Origin: Campanula takesimana
Taxonomy: Eukaryota > Streptophyta > Magnoliopsida > Asterales > Campanulaceae
Reading direction: 5' to 3'
Length of the DNA stretch: 64,000 bases
Assembly: GCA_026119855.1 (NCBI GenBank)
Contig: JAOWBW010000280.1
Location: 540,116 to 604,115 of the forward strand
The notes below the pieces were generated by a model that saw nothing but the letters and a program-made list of their open reading frames with translations, had not been told where the DNA came from and ran no database searches. The position numbers and the translations under genes were made by a program. Below, piece after piece: positions 10,416 to 21,907 of this stretch; positions within the stretch are counted from its first letter, which is position 1; each line of letters begins with the position of its first letter.

Positions 10416-12648
10416 TCAATGTAAAGGGTTGAGGAGAGTTATATAGGTGTCCAGTATTGTATGGGCTTTGATTTCTGTAGTTTGGTTGATGAAAGTGAGA
10501 TTGATGTCTGGGATTTTGTGTGAGTGGTATGATGATCTAGGTGAGGAATTTTGGGACTGATAGGCATGGCCTTTTCCATTGGAGTATTGCCAGTTTTGTC
10601 TAGGTTGCCTAGAGTGCCAATGTTGTTTAGTATGTCTTGGTTGTCCAATTTGCCTTGACTGTTCAGCTTGTCTTGGCTGTTCAGCTTGTCTTGGCTGTCT
10701 GGCTTGTCTAGGCTTCTGTTCTTGCTTCCTTTTCTGAGATTTAATATCATCAGTACTGCTGAAAGCTTGAGATTTAGGAATGTTGGGAGAATCCACTTTT
10801 AATTTACTCTTTTCACTCCTCTGTTTGTACACATCTTCCTTTGTTTGAATAGGGTAAGATGGTTTCTTGGTAGAAAATGTGTTGAGACTTTGTAAAATCA
10901 TAGTTTCAACAGCTCTATCACCAGTAGGTGGAGTGTAGGTTTTGAGCGTGAGGTTATTTGCTCCTATTCCAGATCTGTCTCCAGGATGTCTTTGATTAAA
11001 GTGATACATGGATAAAGCATTGCTTGATTTGTTTCAAGAGTCAATTTTGCTTTTTAATGCCTTGTTTTCTTCCTTCAAGGTACTCATTTCCTGTTCATTA
11101 TCCTTTTGAGGCTCAGAACAGTCAGTCTTAGCTGTTGAGCTAAGTATGTCATTTTCAAATTTTTGACATTTTTCTTCTAGATCCTTTTTGGTTGTTTCAA
11201 GGTTAGTGTTTAGGGATTTGAGATTTTCAATGGTTTTTAATTGCTCAAGGTTTTCTGTGATGAGGGCAGCAAAGCTAGAGTCTTGTTTCTTTTTTTGAAT
11301 CAAAAGGGTGCAAACTAAATTTCTAAAGCCATCAATGTTAAGAGAATTAAAATTATGTACCTCTTTAAGTTCTTCAGTAGCAGCTAAGGCTTCAAGGTCC
11401 TCTTCATTATCTGAGTCTTCACATTCCTGTGCAACCAAACACAATAATGCTTCTTCTTCCTCACTCTCTGAGTCAGATGAATCAAATTCTTCATCACTAA
11501 ACCTAGAAGAGTCAGCAAGCATGACTTGTTCTTTATTCTTGTCATTCTTAGCCTTGACACAATTATAGCAATTGCACCTAGAACTATGAATGACTTCTTT
11601 AGAATAGTAATGACTTCTTTAGAATAGTTCATTATTTTTTAGTGTTCTCTTGATTTTTTTTGGTTCTTTGCAATCAGCAGAATAGTGATCTAGTTTACCA
11701 CATTTGTAACACTCAATGCTCTTTTTAACAACTTCTTGAGTTGAGTTGGATGGTGAAGGACTGTATCTTCTGTCAAAATCTTTCTTTTGATGTTTCATGG
11801 CATTTCTGACAGCCATGGAGATAAGACTTGGAATGTCTTCTTGAGAAATTGGTTTTGATTCTTGTTTAGGAGTTATGTTCAGCTTTTGAAGGGCATTAAT
11901 TACAAGGGTGTCAATGTCCTATTGGGAAAACTGTTTTTGGGTTTGCTCTTGAGAAACAAGGGCAAGGGTTTGAGATATGGTGGATGCTGGTTGAATTTTG
12001 ATCATTCTTTCTAGTTCATATGCTTCAAGTTTACCAAAGTATTGTTCTATGGTCATACTACTCCATTCAGCTCCTTTTCTAATGGGAAGGGCTACTTTCT
12101 CATACTCTTGAGGAAGATTAGAGTAGATCTTTAAGCATATGTCAGATTGTTCAAAGGTTTTGCCATGATCTGAAATGGCTCTTACAAGATCTTCAAATCT
12201 TGGTCTTGCAGCACTCACTTTCTCTCCAGGGTAGAATTTGAAGTTGTCTAACTGTCTTAATAAGTTATATAGATTCTGGGTTCTAACACTGGTGTGTTTA
12301 GTGAACTTGGTGTTAATTAGTTCCCATGCTACTTTAGCACTTGGTACTTTGGCTATTTCTTGAGCTAGGGAGTCATTGACACTTTTTTGCAGAATATTTT
12401 TTTACTTTTAAGTTAGCAGTCATAAGTTGTCTTTGAGCATCAGTCCAGTTTTCAGGAGATTTGAGTTTGCTACCTCCTCCATTAACTTCAGCTTGAGTGG
12501 GAGGTTCAACTTCATTTTCTAAGACATACCAGTTCCATATGCTATTAGCATCTAGGTAGGTTTTAATTTTTTAGGAGTAAATCTCAAAAGATCCACAATC
12601 ATCAATGTGTGGAATGTCCTTTTCATTGTTTCTTCTTGGTTGAGGCAT
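10416..12648 (-). pseudogene. gag: Gag of SIRE-like element 1
   Basis: The likely start is ATG 12648 (MPQPRRNNEKDIPH), just after the primer site, but stops follow within about 25 codons. The 12218-11919 piece (LVRAISDHGKTFEQSDICLKIYSNLP...) is a copia UBN2-type capsid segment. The 11816-11619 piece has a zinc knuckle CYKCGKLDHYSADC (C-x2-C-x4-H-x4-C). The 11522-11034 piece is acidic (DSSDSESEEEE), then a Leu/Lys/Glu-rich coiled coil. The 11009-10416 piece is basic, with a Gln/Pro/Arg repeat (QPRQAE units, about 10600-10720). This layout is that of SIRE-type Gag; several frame breaks make it nonfunctional. Confidence 0.8.
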
Positions 12649-12701
12649 GGTGGGTTGAATGGATCTTTCACAAGTTGTTAGACTTTGTATGGTGAATCCA
12701 A

Positions 12702-12713
12702 GCTCTGATACCA
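12702..12713 (-). other. Primer-binding site of SIRE-like element 1
   Basis: On the minus strand TGGTATCAGAGC starts two bases after the 5' LTR, matching the 3' end of plant initiator methionine tRNA used by most copia elements. It fixes the element's orientation. Confidence 0.93.
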
Positions 12714-12715
12714 AT

Positions 12716-13899
12716 TGAAAGGCCCTATTAAACTTAATGAACAGATTAATTAAAACTTGAACAGCTAACTGTTTGAGGTTAGCTGTTGAGAGATAAAAAT
12801 AAAAAGAAATGTGCAGCGGAATATAAATGAAAGAATAAGTAAAAGGACAAGGTGTAAGTGTGTGTTAGTGTGGAGACAAGAGTGTACACAGTATTTTAAA
12901 CTGGTTCAGAGGCAAAACTCTTCTCTTACATCCACCCTCATTATTGGAACAGTGATATCAATCCACTATAATATTCTCTTCAAATAAGAGTTAGAAGAAT
13001 TGATAAGGCAAGTTCCTTTGAACCCCCTCTACTTAATTGACACTTCAATTAAGGTTGCTTCTTTAAAAGCGAGAAAAAGAAAAGTAAAATAATCACAAGT
13101 GTGTTTACAAAATAGCTTGGCTTTAAGCTGGCTAGGAGGGGGTTGTAACTGGGTGCAAGATGACACAATATTTGCAGGGGTTTGTGCAAATATTTAATAC
13201 TACAGAGTGAAAATGCAGTAAGGCTACAAAGGTTTTCAAATAGTGTAAAGTTGTGAAATGGGTGTAAAGGGTCTAAAACGGTCACTTGACAACATGCCAG
13301 TATACTCCTTTATATAAGGGAGGAGATAGAGCCGTTGGGGAACAAGGGTACAGTAGTAGCCGTTTGGGGAACAAAGGTACAGAAAAGTAATGGTTCCCTT
13401 TGACTTTGACTGAATGCTTGTTGTTCATCTGTACACAGGTTGTCAAGATTTGGAGAAGGTGTATTCACACTTGAACATGGTTCAATATGAGTTATTCTAA
13501 TGACTGGTAATATTGGAATAATCATTCTTCAAAGATCTGATGACGTGGAGATAGCTGTTGAAGAAGAACAGTCTTAGCTGTTGAAACAGGGGAGCTTAGC
13601 TGTTGGGCTTGTAGGGCCTTAGATGTTGAAGCTTGTTTGTATATATCATCTTGATAATACATTTAAGGTAGAGAGAGTTTGTAATAGGTAGATCTTCAGT
13701 TTGTTGGATGTATAGATGATAGGTAGATCATGTAATAGCTTGACTGTTGAAACAGGGCAGCTTAGCTGTTGAGCTGTGTGAAGGGCTGCCTGTGCTCAGG
13801 TCTTTGTATATATCATATAATCAATTATGTTTGATTATTTATTTATCAAAACATATTTACTATGATTAATTGTGAGTTAAACATAGTGAAGTACTAACA
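12716..13899 (-). repeat. 5' LTR of SIRE-like element 1
   Basis: TG...CA bounded, 1184 bp, partner of 869-2053. It is the promoter LTR because the primer site abuts its left edge. It repeats the TATA palindrome near 13308-13322 and has TTAGCTGTTG at 12779, 13574, 13596 and 13762. Small indels against the partner (for example in the run near 13213) show that it is not a very recent insertion. Confidence 0.93.
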
Positions 13900-14001
13900 T
13901 TGTTTTTAAGTAGAGTGTGGCGGGTCCATTATCGATGCAACCAATAAAATATCGCCACCTCATTTTGTGAGCAACATTTTGTGAGTTTATTTTGTGCCCC
14001 T
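13900..14001. mobile_element. Right arm of the split GGGGCACAAAA MITE
   Basis: It is the inverted complement of 804-868 (CCAATAAAAT, ATTTTGTGAGC, TTTTGTGCCCCT) and follows the copia 5' LTR directly. Confidence 0.7.
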
Positions 14002-14027
14002 ATCATTGCTCTTATCAGTACTCTATA

Positions 14028-14287
14028 CTCCCTTTGTCCCATTTTAAACTTTAAAGTCAAAGCAAAATTTGTCAACTTACTTGCACTTTGACTATTGATT
14101 TATAGAAAATTTGATTATCCTATTGAAAAACTAAAAGTTACTTATGAGAATATTGATAACGGTGAATCAAAAACAATTTTTAAAATTTTTATTAAGATAA
14201 TTAATTATATTATAAGTGTTTAGTCAAAGTACAAGTAAGTTGACAAATTTTCCTTTGACTTTGAAGTTTAAGATGGGACGGAGGAAG
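14028..14287. mobile_element. Stowaway MITE, 260 bp
   Basis: CTCCCTTTGTCCC at the left pairs with the complement of CTTCCTCCGTCCC at the right, and pairing continues for about 70 bp (TTAAACTTTAAAGTCAAAG and GTCAACTTACTTG on both arms). TA flanks both ends (14026-14027, 14288-14289). No ORF. Confidence 0.88.
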
Positions 14288-15391
14288 TATATGTTAATGG
14301 CAATGCCCTCCATACTATTTCAAATTACACTTGTTGCTTTTATAAGTTTAGTATTTAAAAGACATTTTTTTAAAATGCGATAGTATTATTAATATTTTTC
14401 GCTATTTGACTATTTGTCATACATTTTCACTTAAATTATGGGTTTCACTTGTATATTTTTCCCAACTTATTCCAGTAAATTTTCTTTTGTATATGAATAT
14501 TATTTTTCAAATTATCGTACACAAGATAAATGGAGTAATTTCAAATTAAATGGAAGTGAGAAAAATACATCATAAGGTTACACGTACACAAGGCCAAAAA
14601 AATTTAGTATAACCGAATCATGGATCTTAATTTATTTATTTATGCTTAGATTGTACTGGACCATGCCAATAATAAAACATTATCATAACAACATATAATT
14701 GACATTCATGCTTGCTAAATATTTTCGTTTCAAATAATGCAACGTACATTTTAGTGCGTTGCATTATTTAAAACGGAAATTGCATTATTTGAAACCAAAA
14801 TTGAAAAGTACGTTGCATTATGTGGTAATTTTAAAGTACGTTGCATTTAGTGTAATCTAGGGTGTGGTACGTTGCATCAAAACGTATTTTTCCCATAGTT
14901 TAGGGTACTAGTACGCCTTAGCAGCGTTAGCTTGTTTTGTGTTCTATGTACACCATGCAAATTTATAAGGATTTGCAAGGGCTTTTTGGGCAATAATTAT
15001 CAATCAACCACGTTCAGAAGTCAACTTTTAATCTACTCCCCTTTGGGGAAGTAATGAGAAATGCTACTTTATGCAACTTGTTATGTAATGAACAGAGCTT
15101 TTGGGTAATTATTGCCATCAACTTTTGGCTTAGTTCACAATAGGCCAATATAGGGATTATAATTTTTTTTATTAGTATTTTTTTTTTTTTGGGGTACAAA
15201 AGTTAAAAGCTCAAAAAGAAAATAAAAGATAAATAAACTAAGCAGGCCTACACCATCTTGTCCATATTATTCCCACAATATATTTTGTCATCAACTTGAC
15301 CACACTCTACGGAAGTTTTCTCAAAATTTGGAGCTCGTTTGAAATGATGAGAAGCATATTAGTTAAATAGGCAGCACATTGATTTGCCTTA
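14288..15391. repeat. AT-rich intergenic DNA with ACGTTGCAT repeats
   Basis: There is no supported gene. Between about 14728 and 14890 the word ACGTTGCAT (or GCGTTGCAT) recurs, with inverted GTTTCAAATAATGCAA / GCATTATTTGAAAC words, probably an old degraded MITE. The rest is low-complexity A/T with a T-run at 15180-15191. Confidence 0.4.
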
Positions 15392-15690
15392 GAGGTAGTT
15401 TGGCATTGCTTCTATTTATTGAAAAGTGATTCTTGATAATTGATTTTAGTAAAAGTGATTATCCCAAAACTCAATTTTTTGTTTGGATGACAAATTTTAA
15501 AAGTGAGTTTTTGTGAAAAGTGATTTTAAAATATGTTTGGATACTACACAATAGAAGTGATTATATGCTACAAAATGTCTAAACTACCATAATATATTTC
15601 AAATCATAACAATCCATGTTAAACTAGAAAAAAAATCCATAAATTAATTTTAAAACACAAAGTTCATAAAAAAAATGTGGCCTTTATTTC
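15392..15690. mobile_element. Probable terminal region of the PIF/Harbinger element
   Basis: After a TTA (15389-15391), GAGGTAGTTTGGCATTGCTTC looks like the G-rich start of PIF/Harbinger terminal repeats, and the following AAAAGTGATT-rich stretch resembles their subterminal regions. It precedes the transposase stop codon. I could not find the matching right end past 26440. Confidence 0.45.
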
Positions 15691-15696
15691 TTTCAA

Positions 15697-17025
15697 TCAA
15701 CCACTAGATGTTGCTATCTGTACACCCAAAAGATCACGAAATTCATCCATTTCTCGCTCATCTGCGACAACTTGCGGGTGTGTTACGTGCTCCACATTAT
15801 GGTTTTCTGTCGGTAAAAGATCGGGGCTTTCCTCATAACATCGGAATACTTCATCCGCTTTGGCCTTTTTCCTAATGTAATTATGAAGCGCCATTGATGC
15901 ACCTACTATAGCAACTTGCACGTCAAAATTAAATGAGTGCATATCATTTAAAATTCTCCATCGAGCTTTCCAAACTCCAAAGCTTCGCTCAATTATGCTT
16001 CTCAACGAAGAGTGAGCTTTTTTGAATTTCTCTTGCATGTTCATCGGTTGTGCCCCACGACGAAAATCGGGTAAATGATATCTCTCTCCTTTATATGGTG
16101 CCAAATAACCTTTAATATTTGGATAACCTGCATCAACTAAATAGTACTTCTCTGCACAAATATTTGACATATATTTAAAGATATTATTAAAATAATAATA
16201 AATTACTTGATATTAAAACTTATGTATAAGTAATACTACTAACCTCCTCTAGGATGTGGAAAGTTCAATTCGGGACTCCTTAGTGCTTGGTAAAAAATAT
16301 GTGTGTCATGCGCACTACCTTCTCAACCAGGCCATATAAATGTAAAGCACATGTCAAAGTCACAAATTGCCATTATATTTTGAGTTGGATATTATTTTCT
16401 CCCAATGTAAGGAACTTGTTCATTAAGCGGGAGAATCGCCTTCACATGTGTCCCATCAATGACACCAATACAGTCCTAAATATAATTAGTGTTAGAAACC
16501 ATCTCATAAACTAGGTTTCTAGAAATAATGTTGAAATTACTAACCTTGAAATGGGGCCAATATTTGTCATTCTCACTAATATGTTCGGGAACATAGTCAA
16601 AACTCTCAGGTGGCTTGATCATATCAAGTGATAATACGATTACTGCTTGAAGAACATTATGAAAATACCTACTTATTGTCTCTCCAGAGTGTTGAAAACG
16701 CTCCTGTAGCATTCGGTTACTATGACCATGTCCAAGAACAACTAAAAAATATTGCAACATGTTCTTCAGTGCTAATTTCTCTAGACTTTCTTAAATTGTA
16801 TTTGTACTTTAGATCACTACAAAGGGATAAAAAGATTTCTTTTTCCATCCTGAATTGTTCTTGACATCGACGCCAATGTCCGTGAAGTATTTCCATAACA
16901 AACATATGACCGGTTTGTTTTGACGTCCTACAAGGCTGCTTATTAATGAATTTCGAATAGTATGCCACTATTGTAATCACCCCTGCCACAACTAGTGCAT
17001 CAAAATCTGCATCTTCATCATCCAT
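15697..17025 (-). pseudogene. PIF/Harbinger transposase (DDE), inactivated
   Basis: The gene reads right to left from ATG 17025 (MDDEDADFDALVV). The helix-turn-helix-like part (RISTEEHVA then VVLGHGHSNRMLQERFQHSGETISRYFHNVL) is split by a frameshift near 16745. All three catalytic positions survive: D in GVIDGTHV, D in YLVDAGYPN and E in RSIIERSFGVWKARW. Two introns are visible: GTTAGT...TTTAG (about 16541-16477) before the DGTH exon, and GTTAGT...GTGCAG (about 16244-16154) before KYYLVDAGY. In the DGTH exon, a TAA follows the IGRK codons and a TGA replaces Trp in the PGWEGSAHD motif, so the gene is dead. The C-terminus (MDEFRDLLGVQIATSSG) is family-typical. Confidence 0.9.
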
Positions 17026-17029
17026 TTAT

Positions 17030-17303
17030 TACCTATATAAGCATAATATATACATCAAGAAACCAATTAATGTAAAATAAACTGTATTGTCAAACAAAAA
17101 ACATACTAAATCAAAATAAACAAATCATTATCACTAGAAAGATTCAAACTAAACATGTTTATTTCTCAAAAGTCAAAGTTGTACCATCCAGTAAAAAACA
17201 AATAAGAATAAAATCATAACAATGGAACGTGCTATGCAATCTCGCTCTTATTTGCACCTACAATAACTAGTAAAATAAAAATTAATGGAAGATATATATT
17301 TGC
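17030..17303. other. Spacer between Harbinger transposase and ORF1
   Basis: AT-rich, with no ORF. It separates the transposase start from the 3' end of the second Harbinger gene, as expected inside one PIF/Harbinger element. Confidence 0.5.
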
Positions 17304-17538
17304 TTAATTTGGCCAACGACAGTTGTATTCTATTTCCCGCTCATGCTTAAGCCAAGCTACCCGTGCCTCGGGATCACGAAGTGCAATGAACATTGCTCTA
17401 TATTCAGATTTGAGAAAGAGCTTCGTTGCAAACATAAACAAATTATCCAAACGGATAATGTCAAGGATTTAATCTAGCAAATTCATGCACTCTTGTATGG
17501 CATCTTCTTCACTCTTGGCTACGATGGCCGTAGGTCAG
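17304..17538 (-). pseudogene. Harbinger ORF1 (Myb/SANT-like), 3' portion
   Basis: Minus-strand reading gives LFLKSEYRAMFIALRDPEARVAWLKHE...YNCRWPN and stop at 17304. This resembles the C-terminal segment of the plant Myb/SANT-like proteins that accompany PIF/Harbinger transposases and help nuclear import and DNA binding. An in-frame stop occurs near 17470. The gene is cut by the copia insertion at 17539-17543 and resumes at 26078. Confidence 0.5.
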
Positions 17539-17543
17539 CTTCT

Positions 17544-19067
17544 TGTTGGGTTTCCAAGTAACATGCGCAGCGGAATATAGCAATTAAAATTTTAAGAAAA
17601 CCCAAAGCCATGGATCCGTTCATATGATTAAATAAAATACAACAAGATGAATATAGGATAAAACTAACCCTTGATGGCTATCAAAGTTTTCTCTTGGTCT
17701 TTGGTGGAGATTTGAAAAAACTTGATCACGATCACAAAGCTTGAACACGAACTTTGAAGATGATGATTTTCACCCTCTAGCGGTATCCACACTTCGAACG
17801 AATATCAAAGGAGCTTCTTTGATCTTGGTTGCTAGACCAATAATTGTAAAACACACTTTCACAATTTAATAAAGAACTATATGGAATTTATTTTGTGAAT
17901 TATTTTGTTCCTCAATCAATGATATCTTAGAACAAAATAAAATCTCTCTCAAACTCTTTGAGACTCACAAAAGTACTTGTCAATATGGTCTGGCCGAATT
18001 GGTGCTTTTATACACAATTAAGACCTATTCCAAATAGGAATCTTGTGCCAAAAACCATTCCTAATCAAATTAGGAAATTTCCAATCGCATACTGGGCGCC
18101 CGCCTGGTCCTACCCAGGCGCCCGCTTTTGTTTGGGCAGAAAGTCCAATTCTTTTTCCGGCTTGTTCAGGCGCCCGCCTGGTGCAACCCAAGCGCCCTCT
18201 TGGTTGACCAGGAGGCCCAGAACTTTCTAGAAATTCCTTGGAGGTCCTCCGGCCCTAAATACCAATATAGTCCTCTTATTTAAGATTCGTTCTATTGTGT
18301 GTGACCCTCTAGGATTATACTAAGTTGGCAATGGGCTCAAACATGATCCCATAAGATATGATTAGGTTCTAGCAAACCGTCATACCTACCCAAATAGTAT
18401 AACTAGATACAAGTTCGCATTCCTTTAGAATATGTCATAATCCCTTTGTCCACGATGTCATTGAACACAAGTCATGGTCAAACAGTCAACTTGTTTTGTT
18501 CAATACTTTCTCGATTCCGAATATGTTGATAATCCAAATGACATTGATCCAATCAATTCATTTGAGTCCGGCCGAACATTTCATCAACATCATTCCTACG
18601 AGAGGCCCAAGCTTGACATCTCTCCGTGGAGGGACAAATCCATTTAGCTTATTATTCTTCCCAACGGGAATCCGATTATGCCAATCATACCCTTTATAAC
18701 TACCGTGTTAAGGTAGCTTTTGAATATGTCAAACACAATGTTCATCAAGTGGAAGACTATAATAACTTCATGTCTAAGGATTCAAATGACATAACTAATA
18801 TGAGATATATGTACGACATAGACCATGACATAAATCTCATACAGCGGGTCATGTCCAGTACCTTGTTCCAAACAAGTACCCATAAATCTAACATGATCAT
18901 CCCATGATCATTTAGCCTTTATACTAGTGCTTAACAAGTACTAGGGACGGGGATTATTATAAGTAAACATGAACAACAATAATAATCAAAACATCTCTTT
19001 ATTGATATGAAATAAATGATAACAATTACAACGTTTATTAAACGTGCCTAGGGCACCACTACCAACA
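17544..19067 (-). repeat. 3' LTR of copia element 2
   Basis: TGTTGGG...CCAACA, 1524 bp. The minus strand keeps a TATA box (TGTATAAAAGC, about 18007-18017). A GC-rich patch at 18090-18215 repeats GGCGCCCGCCTGG words inside an AT-rich LTR. Confidence 0.95.
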
Positions 19068-19078
19068 ATCTCCCCCTT
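19068..19078 (-). other. Polypurine tract of copia element 2
   Basis: AAGGGGGAGAT on the minus strand directly before the 3' LTR; it lies 3 bp downstream of the pol stop codon. Confidence 0.9.
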
Positions 19079-19081
19079 GCC

Positions 19082-21907
19082 CTAGGCCCAATCTCCCATG
19101 TATCTAATACCCATGGACCTAACATGACCATCATGTTTAGCTTGTGGAAGTCCCTTTGTTAGCGGGTCCGCAACATTGTCATCATTAGGTACTCTGCATA
19201 TATTTACGTCTCCCCTATCAACGATCTCTCGAATGATATGAAAACGCCTAAGTATGTGTTTTGATTTCTGATGTGCTCTTGGTTCCTTTGCTTGAGCAAT
19301 AGCACCATTATTGTCGCAATAAAGGTCTATTGGATTAGCAATACTAGGAACCACTTCAAGTTCAGTTATGAACTTCTTAATCCAAACAGCTTCCTTTGCA
19401 GCATCCGATGCAGCAATATACTCAGCTTCTGTTGTAGAATCAGCGGTTGTACTTTGCTTGGAACTCTTCCAGCTTACAGCTCCACCATTTAACATAAACA
19501 CAAAACCCGATTGCGATCGGCTATCATCTTTGTCGGTTTGGAAGCTTGCATCCGTGTAAGCATTTACAACAAGATCATCTTCCATTCCTCCATAGACCAA
19601 AAAGGAATCTTTAGTTCTTCTCAAGTACTTAAGAATCGCTTTTACAGCTATCCAGTGATTTTCGCCAGGGTCGGATTGGTATCTACTTGTCATGCTCAAA
19701 GCATAAGATACATCCGGTCTAGTACAAATCATGGCATACATGATGGACCCAATTACCGAGGCATATGGAACATCATTCATTTTCTCACGCTCATCGTTTG
19801 TCTTAGGACATTGAGTCTTGCTTAGAGAAACTCCATGTAACACGGGCAAGGTGTCTCTCTTAGAATTTTCCATACGGAATCTTCTAATGACCTTGTCAAT
19901 GTATGTACTTTGGCTTAAACCAAGTAGCCTCCTTGATCTATCTCTATAGATCTTAATGCCAAGAATATATGCGGCTTCACCCATATCTTTCATTGCGAAG
20001 CACTTTCCTAACCAAGTCTTCACAGACTGAAGTGTAGGAATGTCGTTTCCAATGAGCAATATGTCATCCACATATAAAATAAGGAATAGCACTATGCTCC
20101 CACTAATCTTCTTGTATACACAAGGCTCATCTTCGTTCTTGATGAAACCAAACTCTTTGACCGATTCATCAAAACGGAGATTCCAACTCCTTGAAGCTTG
20201 CTTCAATTCATAGATGGATCTTTGCAGTTTGCATACCTTAGAATCTTGTTTAAAACCTTCTGGTTGTGTCATATACACATCCTCTTGGAGTTTTCCATTC
20301 AGGAAAGCGGTTTTGACGTCCATCTGCCATATTTCATAGTCATGATATGCGGCAATGGCAAGCAAAATTCTTATAGACTTGATCATTGCTACGGGTGAAA
20401 AGGTCTCATCATAGTCAATACCATGAACTTGCCTATAACCCTTCGCTACAAGCCTAGCTTTGTAAGTATGCACCTTCCCATCCATGTCAGTCTTTTTCTT
20501 GAAGACCCATTTGCATCCTATGGTTTTTACACCTTCGGGCGCATCAATCAAATTCCAAACTTGATTGTCTTGCATGGATTGTAATTCGGATTCCATGGCT
20601 CCAAGCCACTTGTCCGAATCAGGAGAAGACATCACCTCTTGGTAGGTTGACGGTTCATCATTCTCAATGATTTCTACCTTATTACTATCCGTTACGAGAA
20701 ATCCATATCTCTCGGGCTCGGATCGTAACCTACTAGATCTGCGAGATGCTTGTGTATTTTGAACAGGTTCCACAACTCCTTGTGGTTCTTGTTCTTGTTC
20801 CACTATTGGTTCAATGTTATTTTCTAGGTCTCGAATTTCTTCAAGATTTATTTTACTCCCACTGATTTCTTTGGAGAGAAACTCTTTCTCTAGAAAGACA
20901 CCAGTTCGGGCAACAAACACTTTGTTGTCCTCTCGATTGTAAAAGTAATATCCTTTAGTTTCCTTAGGATATCCCACGAAAATACATTTATCAGATTTGT
21001 GTGCTAGTTTGTCAGAGATAAGTCTCTTGACATAAACTTCGCAACCCCAAATCCTCATGAAAGATAAACTAGGTTTCTTTCCACTCCACATCTCATATGG
21101 AGTCTTTGGAACCGATTTAGTTGGAACTTGATTTAGTGTGAAAGCAGCGGTTTCTAGGGCGTAACCCCAAAAGGATATTGGAAGATCAACTTGACTCATC
21201 ATTGATCGAACCATGTCTAACAAAGTCCGATTTATCCTCTCAGACACACCATTCCATTGTGGTGTTCCGGGCGGAGTCAATTGTGAAACTATTCCACAAT
21301 TCTTTAGATGATCATCAAATTCTTGACTTAAGTATTCACCACCTCGATCTGATCGAAGTGCCTTTATACTTTTGCCAAGTTGTTTTTCTACTTCATTTTG
21401 AAATATTCTAAATATCTCAAATGCTTCACTTTTATGTTTCATTAGGTAAACATACCCAAATCTACTATAATCATCAGTGAAGGTTATGAAGTATTGAAAT
21501 CCTCCCCTAGCATTGCTACTTAATGGTCCGCATACATCGGAATGTATCAACCCCAATAAGTCGCTTGCCCTTTCACCCAACTTGGTAAAAGGTGTCTTAG
21601 TCATTTTTCCAAGAAGACACGACTCACAAGTATCATATGACTCTAAGTCACATGAACCCAAAAGTCCGTCCCCATGGAGTTTTGAGATACGCTTCTCATT
21701 AATATGACCAAGACGGCAATGCCACAAATAAGTATGATTTACATCATTAGGTTTAGATTTCTTATTTACATGATAGACATTATTTTCATTCTTGACATCC
21801 AAGATATAAAGGCCATTAAATGAATTAGCAATACCATAAAGCACATCATTTAAATAAATAGAAAATTTCTTATTCTCAATAAGAAACTTAAAACCTTCAT
21901 TATCCAA
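19082..21907 (-). CDS. pol: Copia Pol: integrase, reverse transcriptase, RNase H
   Basis: 941 residues from MDNEGFKF; the natural frame is continuous with protease upstream, so this ATG is only the first in frame after the break. The GAG-pre-integrase zinc finger is WHCRLGH (62-68) with CESC (94-97). The integrase core has D124 (HSDVCGP), D187 (RSDRGGEY) and E223 (NGVSERINR), a D-35-E spacing. RT has D530 (WQMDVKTAFLNG) and the YVDD box at 612-615. RNase H has TDASFQTD, SWKSSKQ and STTEAEYIAAS. The usual YGLKQAS reads YELKQAS, one change in a conserved place. It ends MGIRYMGDWA just before the polypurine tract. Catalytic residues all look intact; the enzyme would copy and insert the element if expressed with Gag. 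Confidence 0.94.
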   Translation of the reverse strand: MDNEGFKFLIENKKFSIYLNDVLYGIANSFNGLYILDVKNENNVYHVNKKSKPNDVNHTYLWHCRLGHINEKRISKLHGDGLLGSCDLESYDTCESCLLGKMTKTPFTKLGERASDLLGLIHSDVCGPLSSNARGGFQYFITFTDDYSRFGYVYLMKHKSEAFEIFRIFQNEVEKQLGKSIKALRSDRGGEYLSQEFDDHLKNCGIVSQLTPPGTPQWNGVSERINRTLLDMVRSMMSQVDLPISFWGYALETAAFTLNQVPTKSVPKTPYEMWSGKKPSLSFMRIWGCEVYVKRLISDKLAHKSDKCIFVGYPKETKGYYFYNREDNKVFVARTGVFLEKEFLSKEISGSKINLEEIRDLENNIEPIVEQEQEPQGVVEPVQNTQASRRSSRLRSEPERYGFLVTDSNKVEIIENDEPSTYQEVMSSPDSDKWLGAMESELQSMQDNQVWNLIDAPEGVKTIGCKWVFKKKTDMDGKVHTYKARLVAKGYRQVHGIDYDETFSPVAMIKSIRILLAIAAYHDYEIWQMDVKTAFLNGKLQEDVYMTQPEGFKQDSKVCKLQRSIYELKQASRSWNLRFDESVKEFGFIKNEDEPCVYKKISGSIVLFLILYVDDILLIGNDIPTLQSVKTWLGKCFAMKDMGEAAYILGIKIYRDRSRRLLGLSQSTYIDKVIRRFRMENSKRDTLPVLHGVSLSKTQCPKTNDEREKMNDVPYASVIGSIMYAMICTRPDVSYALSMTSRYQSDPGENHWIAVKAILKYLRRTKDSFLVYGGMEDDLVVNAYTDASFQTDKDDSRSQSGFVFMLNGGAVSWKSSKQSTTADSTTEAEYIAASDAAKEAVWIKKFITELEVVPSIANPIDLYCDNNGAIAQAKEPRAHQKSKHILRRFHIIREIVDRGDVNICRVPNDDNVADPLTKGLPQAKHDGHVRSMGIRYMGDWA

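Larger units (their letters stand above)
869..13899 (-). mobile_element. SIRE-like Ty1-copia retrotransposon with accessory and antisense ORFs
   Basis: This 13.0-kb element reads right to left: 5' LTR (12716-13899), primer-binding site, gag, protease/integrase, RT/RNase H, an antisense reading frame, a large sense accessory reading frame, polypurine tract, and 3' LTR (869-2053). The protease, integrase, RT, RNase H order is that of Ty1-copia. The long gag, the extra ORF after pol and several AAGGGGGAAC-like tracts before the 3' LTR fit the SIRE/Maximus lineage. The flanking 5-mers GTGTT and TTGTT match at four of five bases, so the target duplication is imperfect. All reading frames carry stops or frameshifts, so the copy is inactive. 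Confidence 0.9.

Noticed and set aside
19271..20398. Plus-strand frames across copia pol
   Set aside because: Antisense shadows of a long, clearly conserved pol frame.
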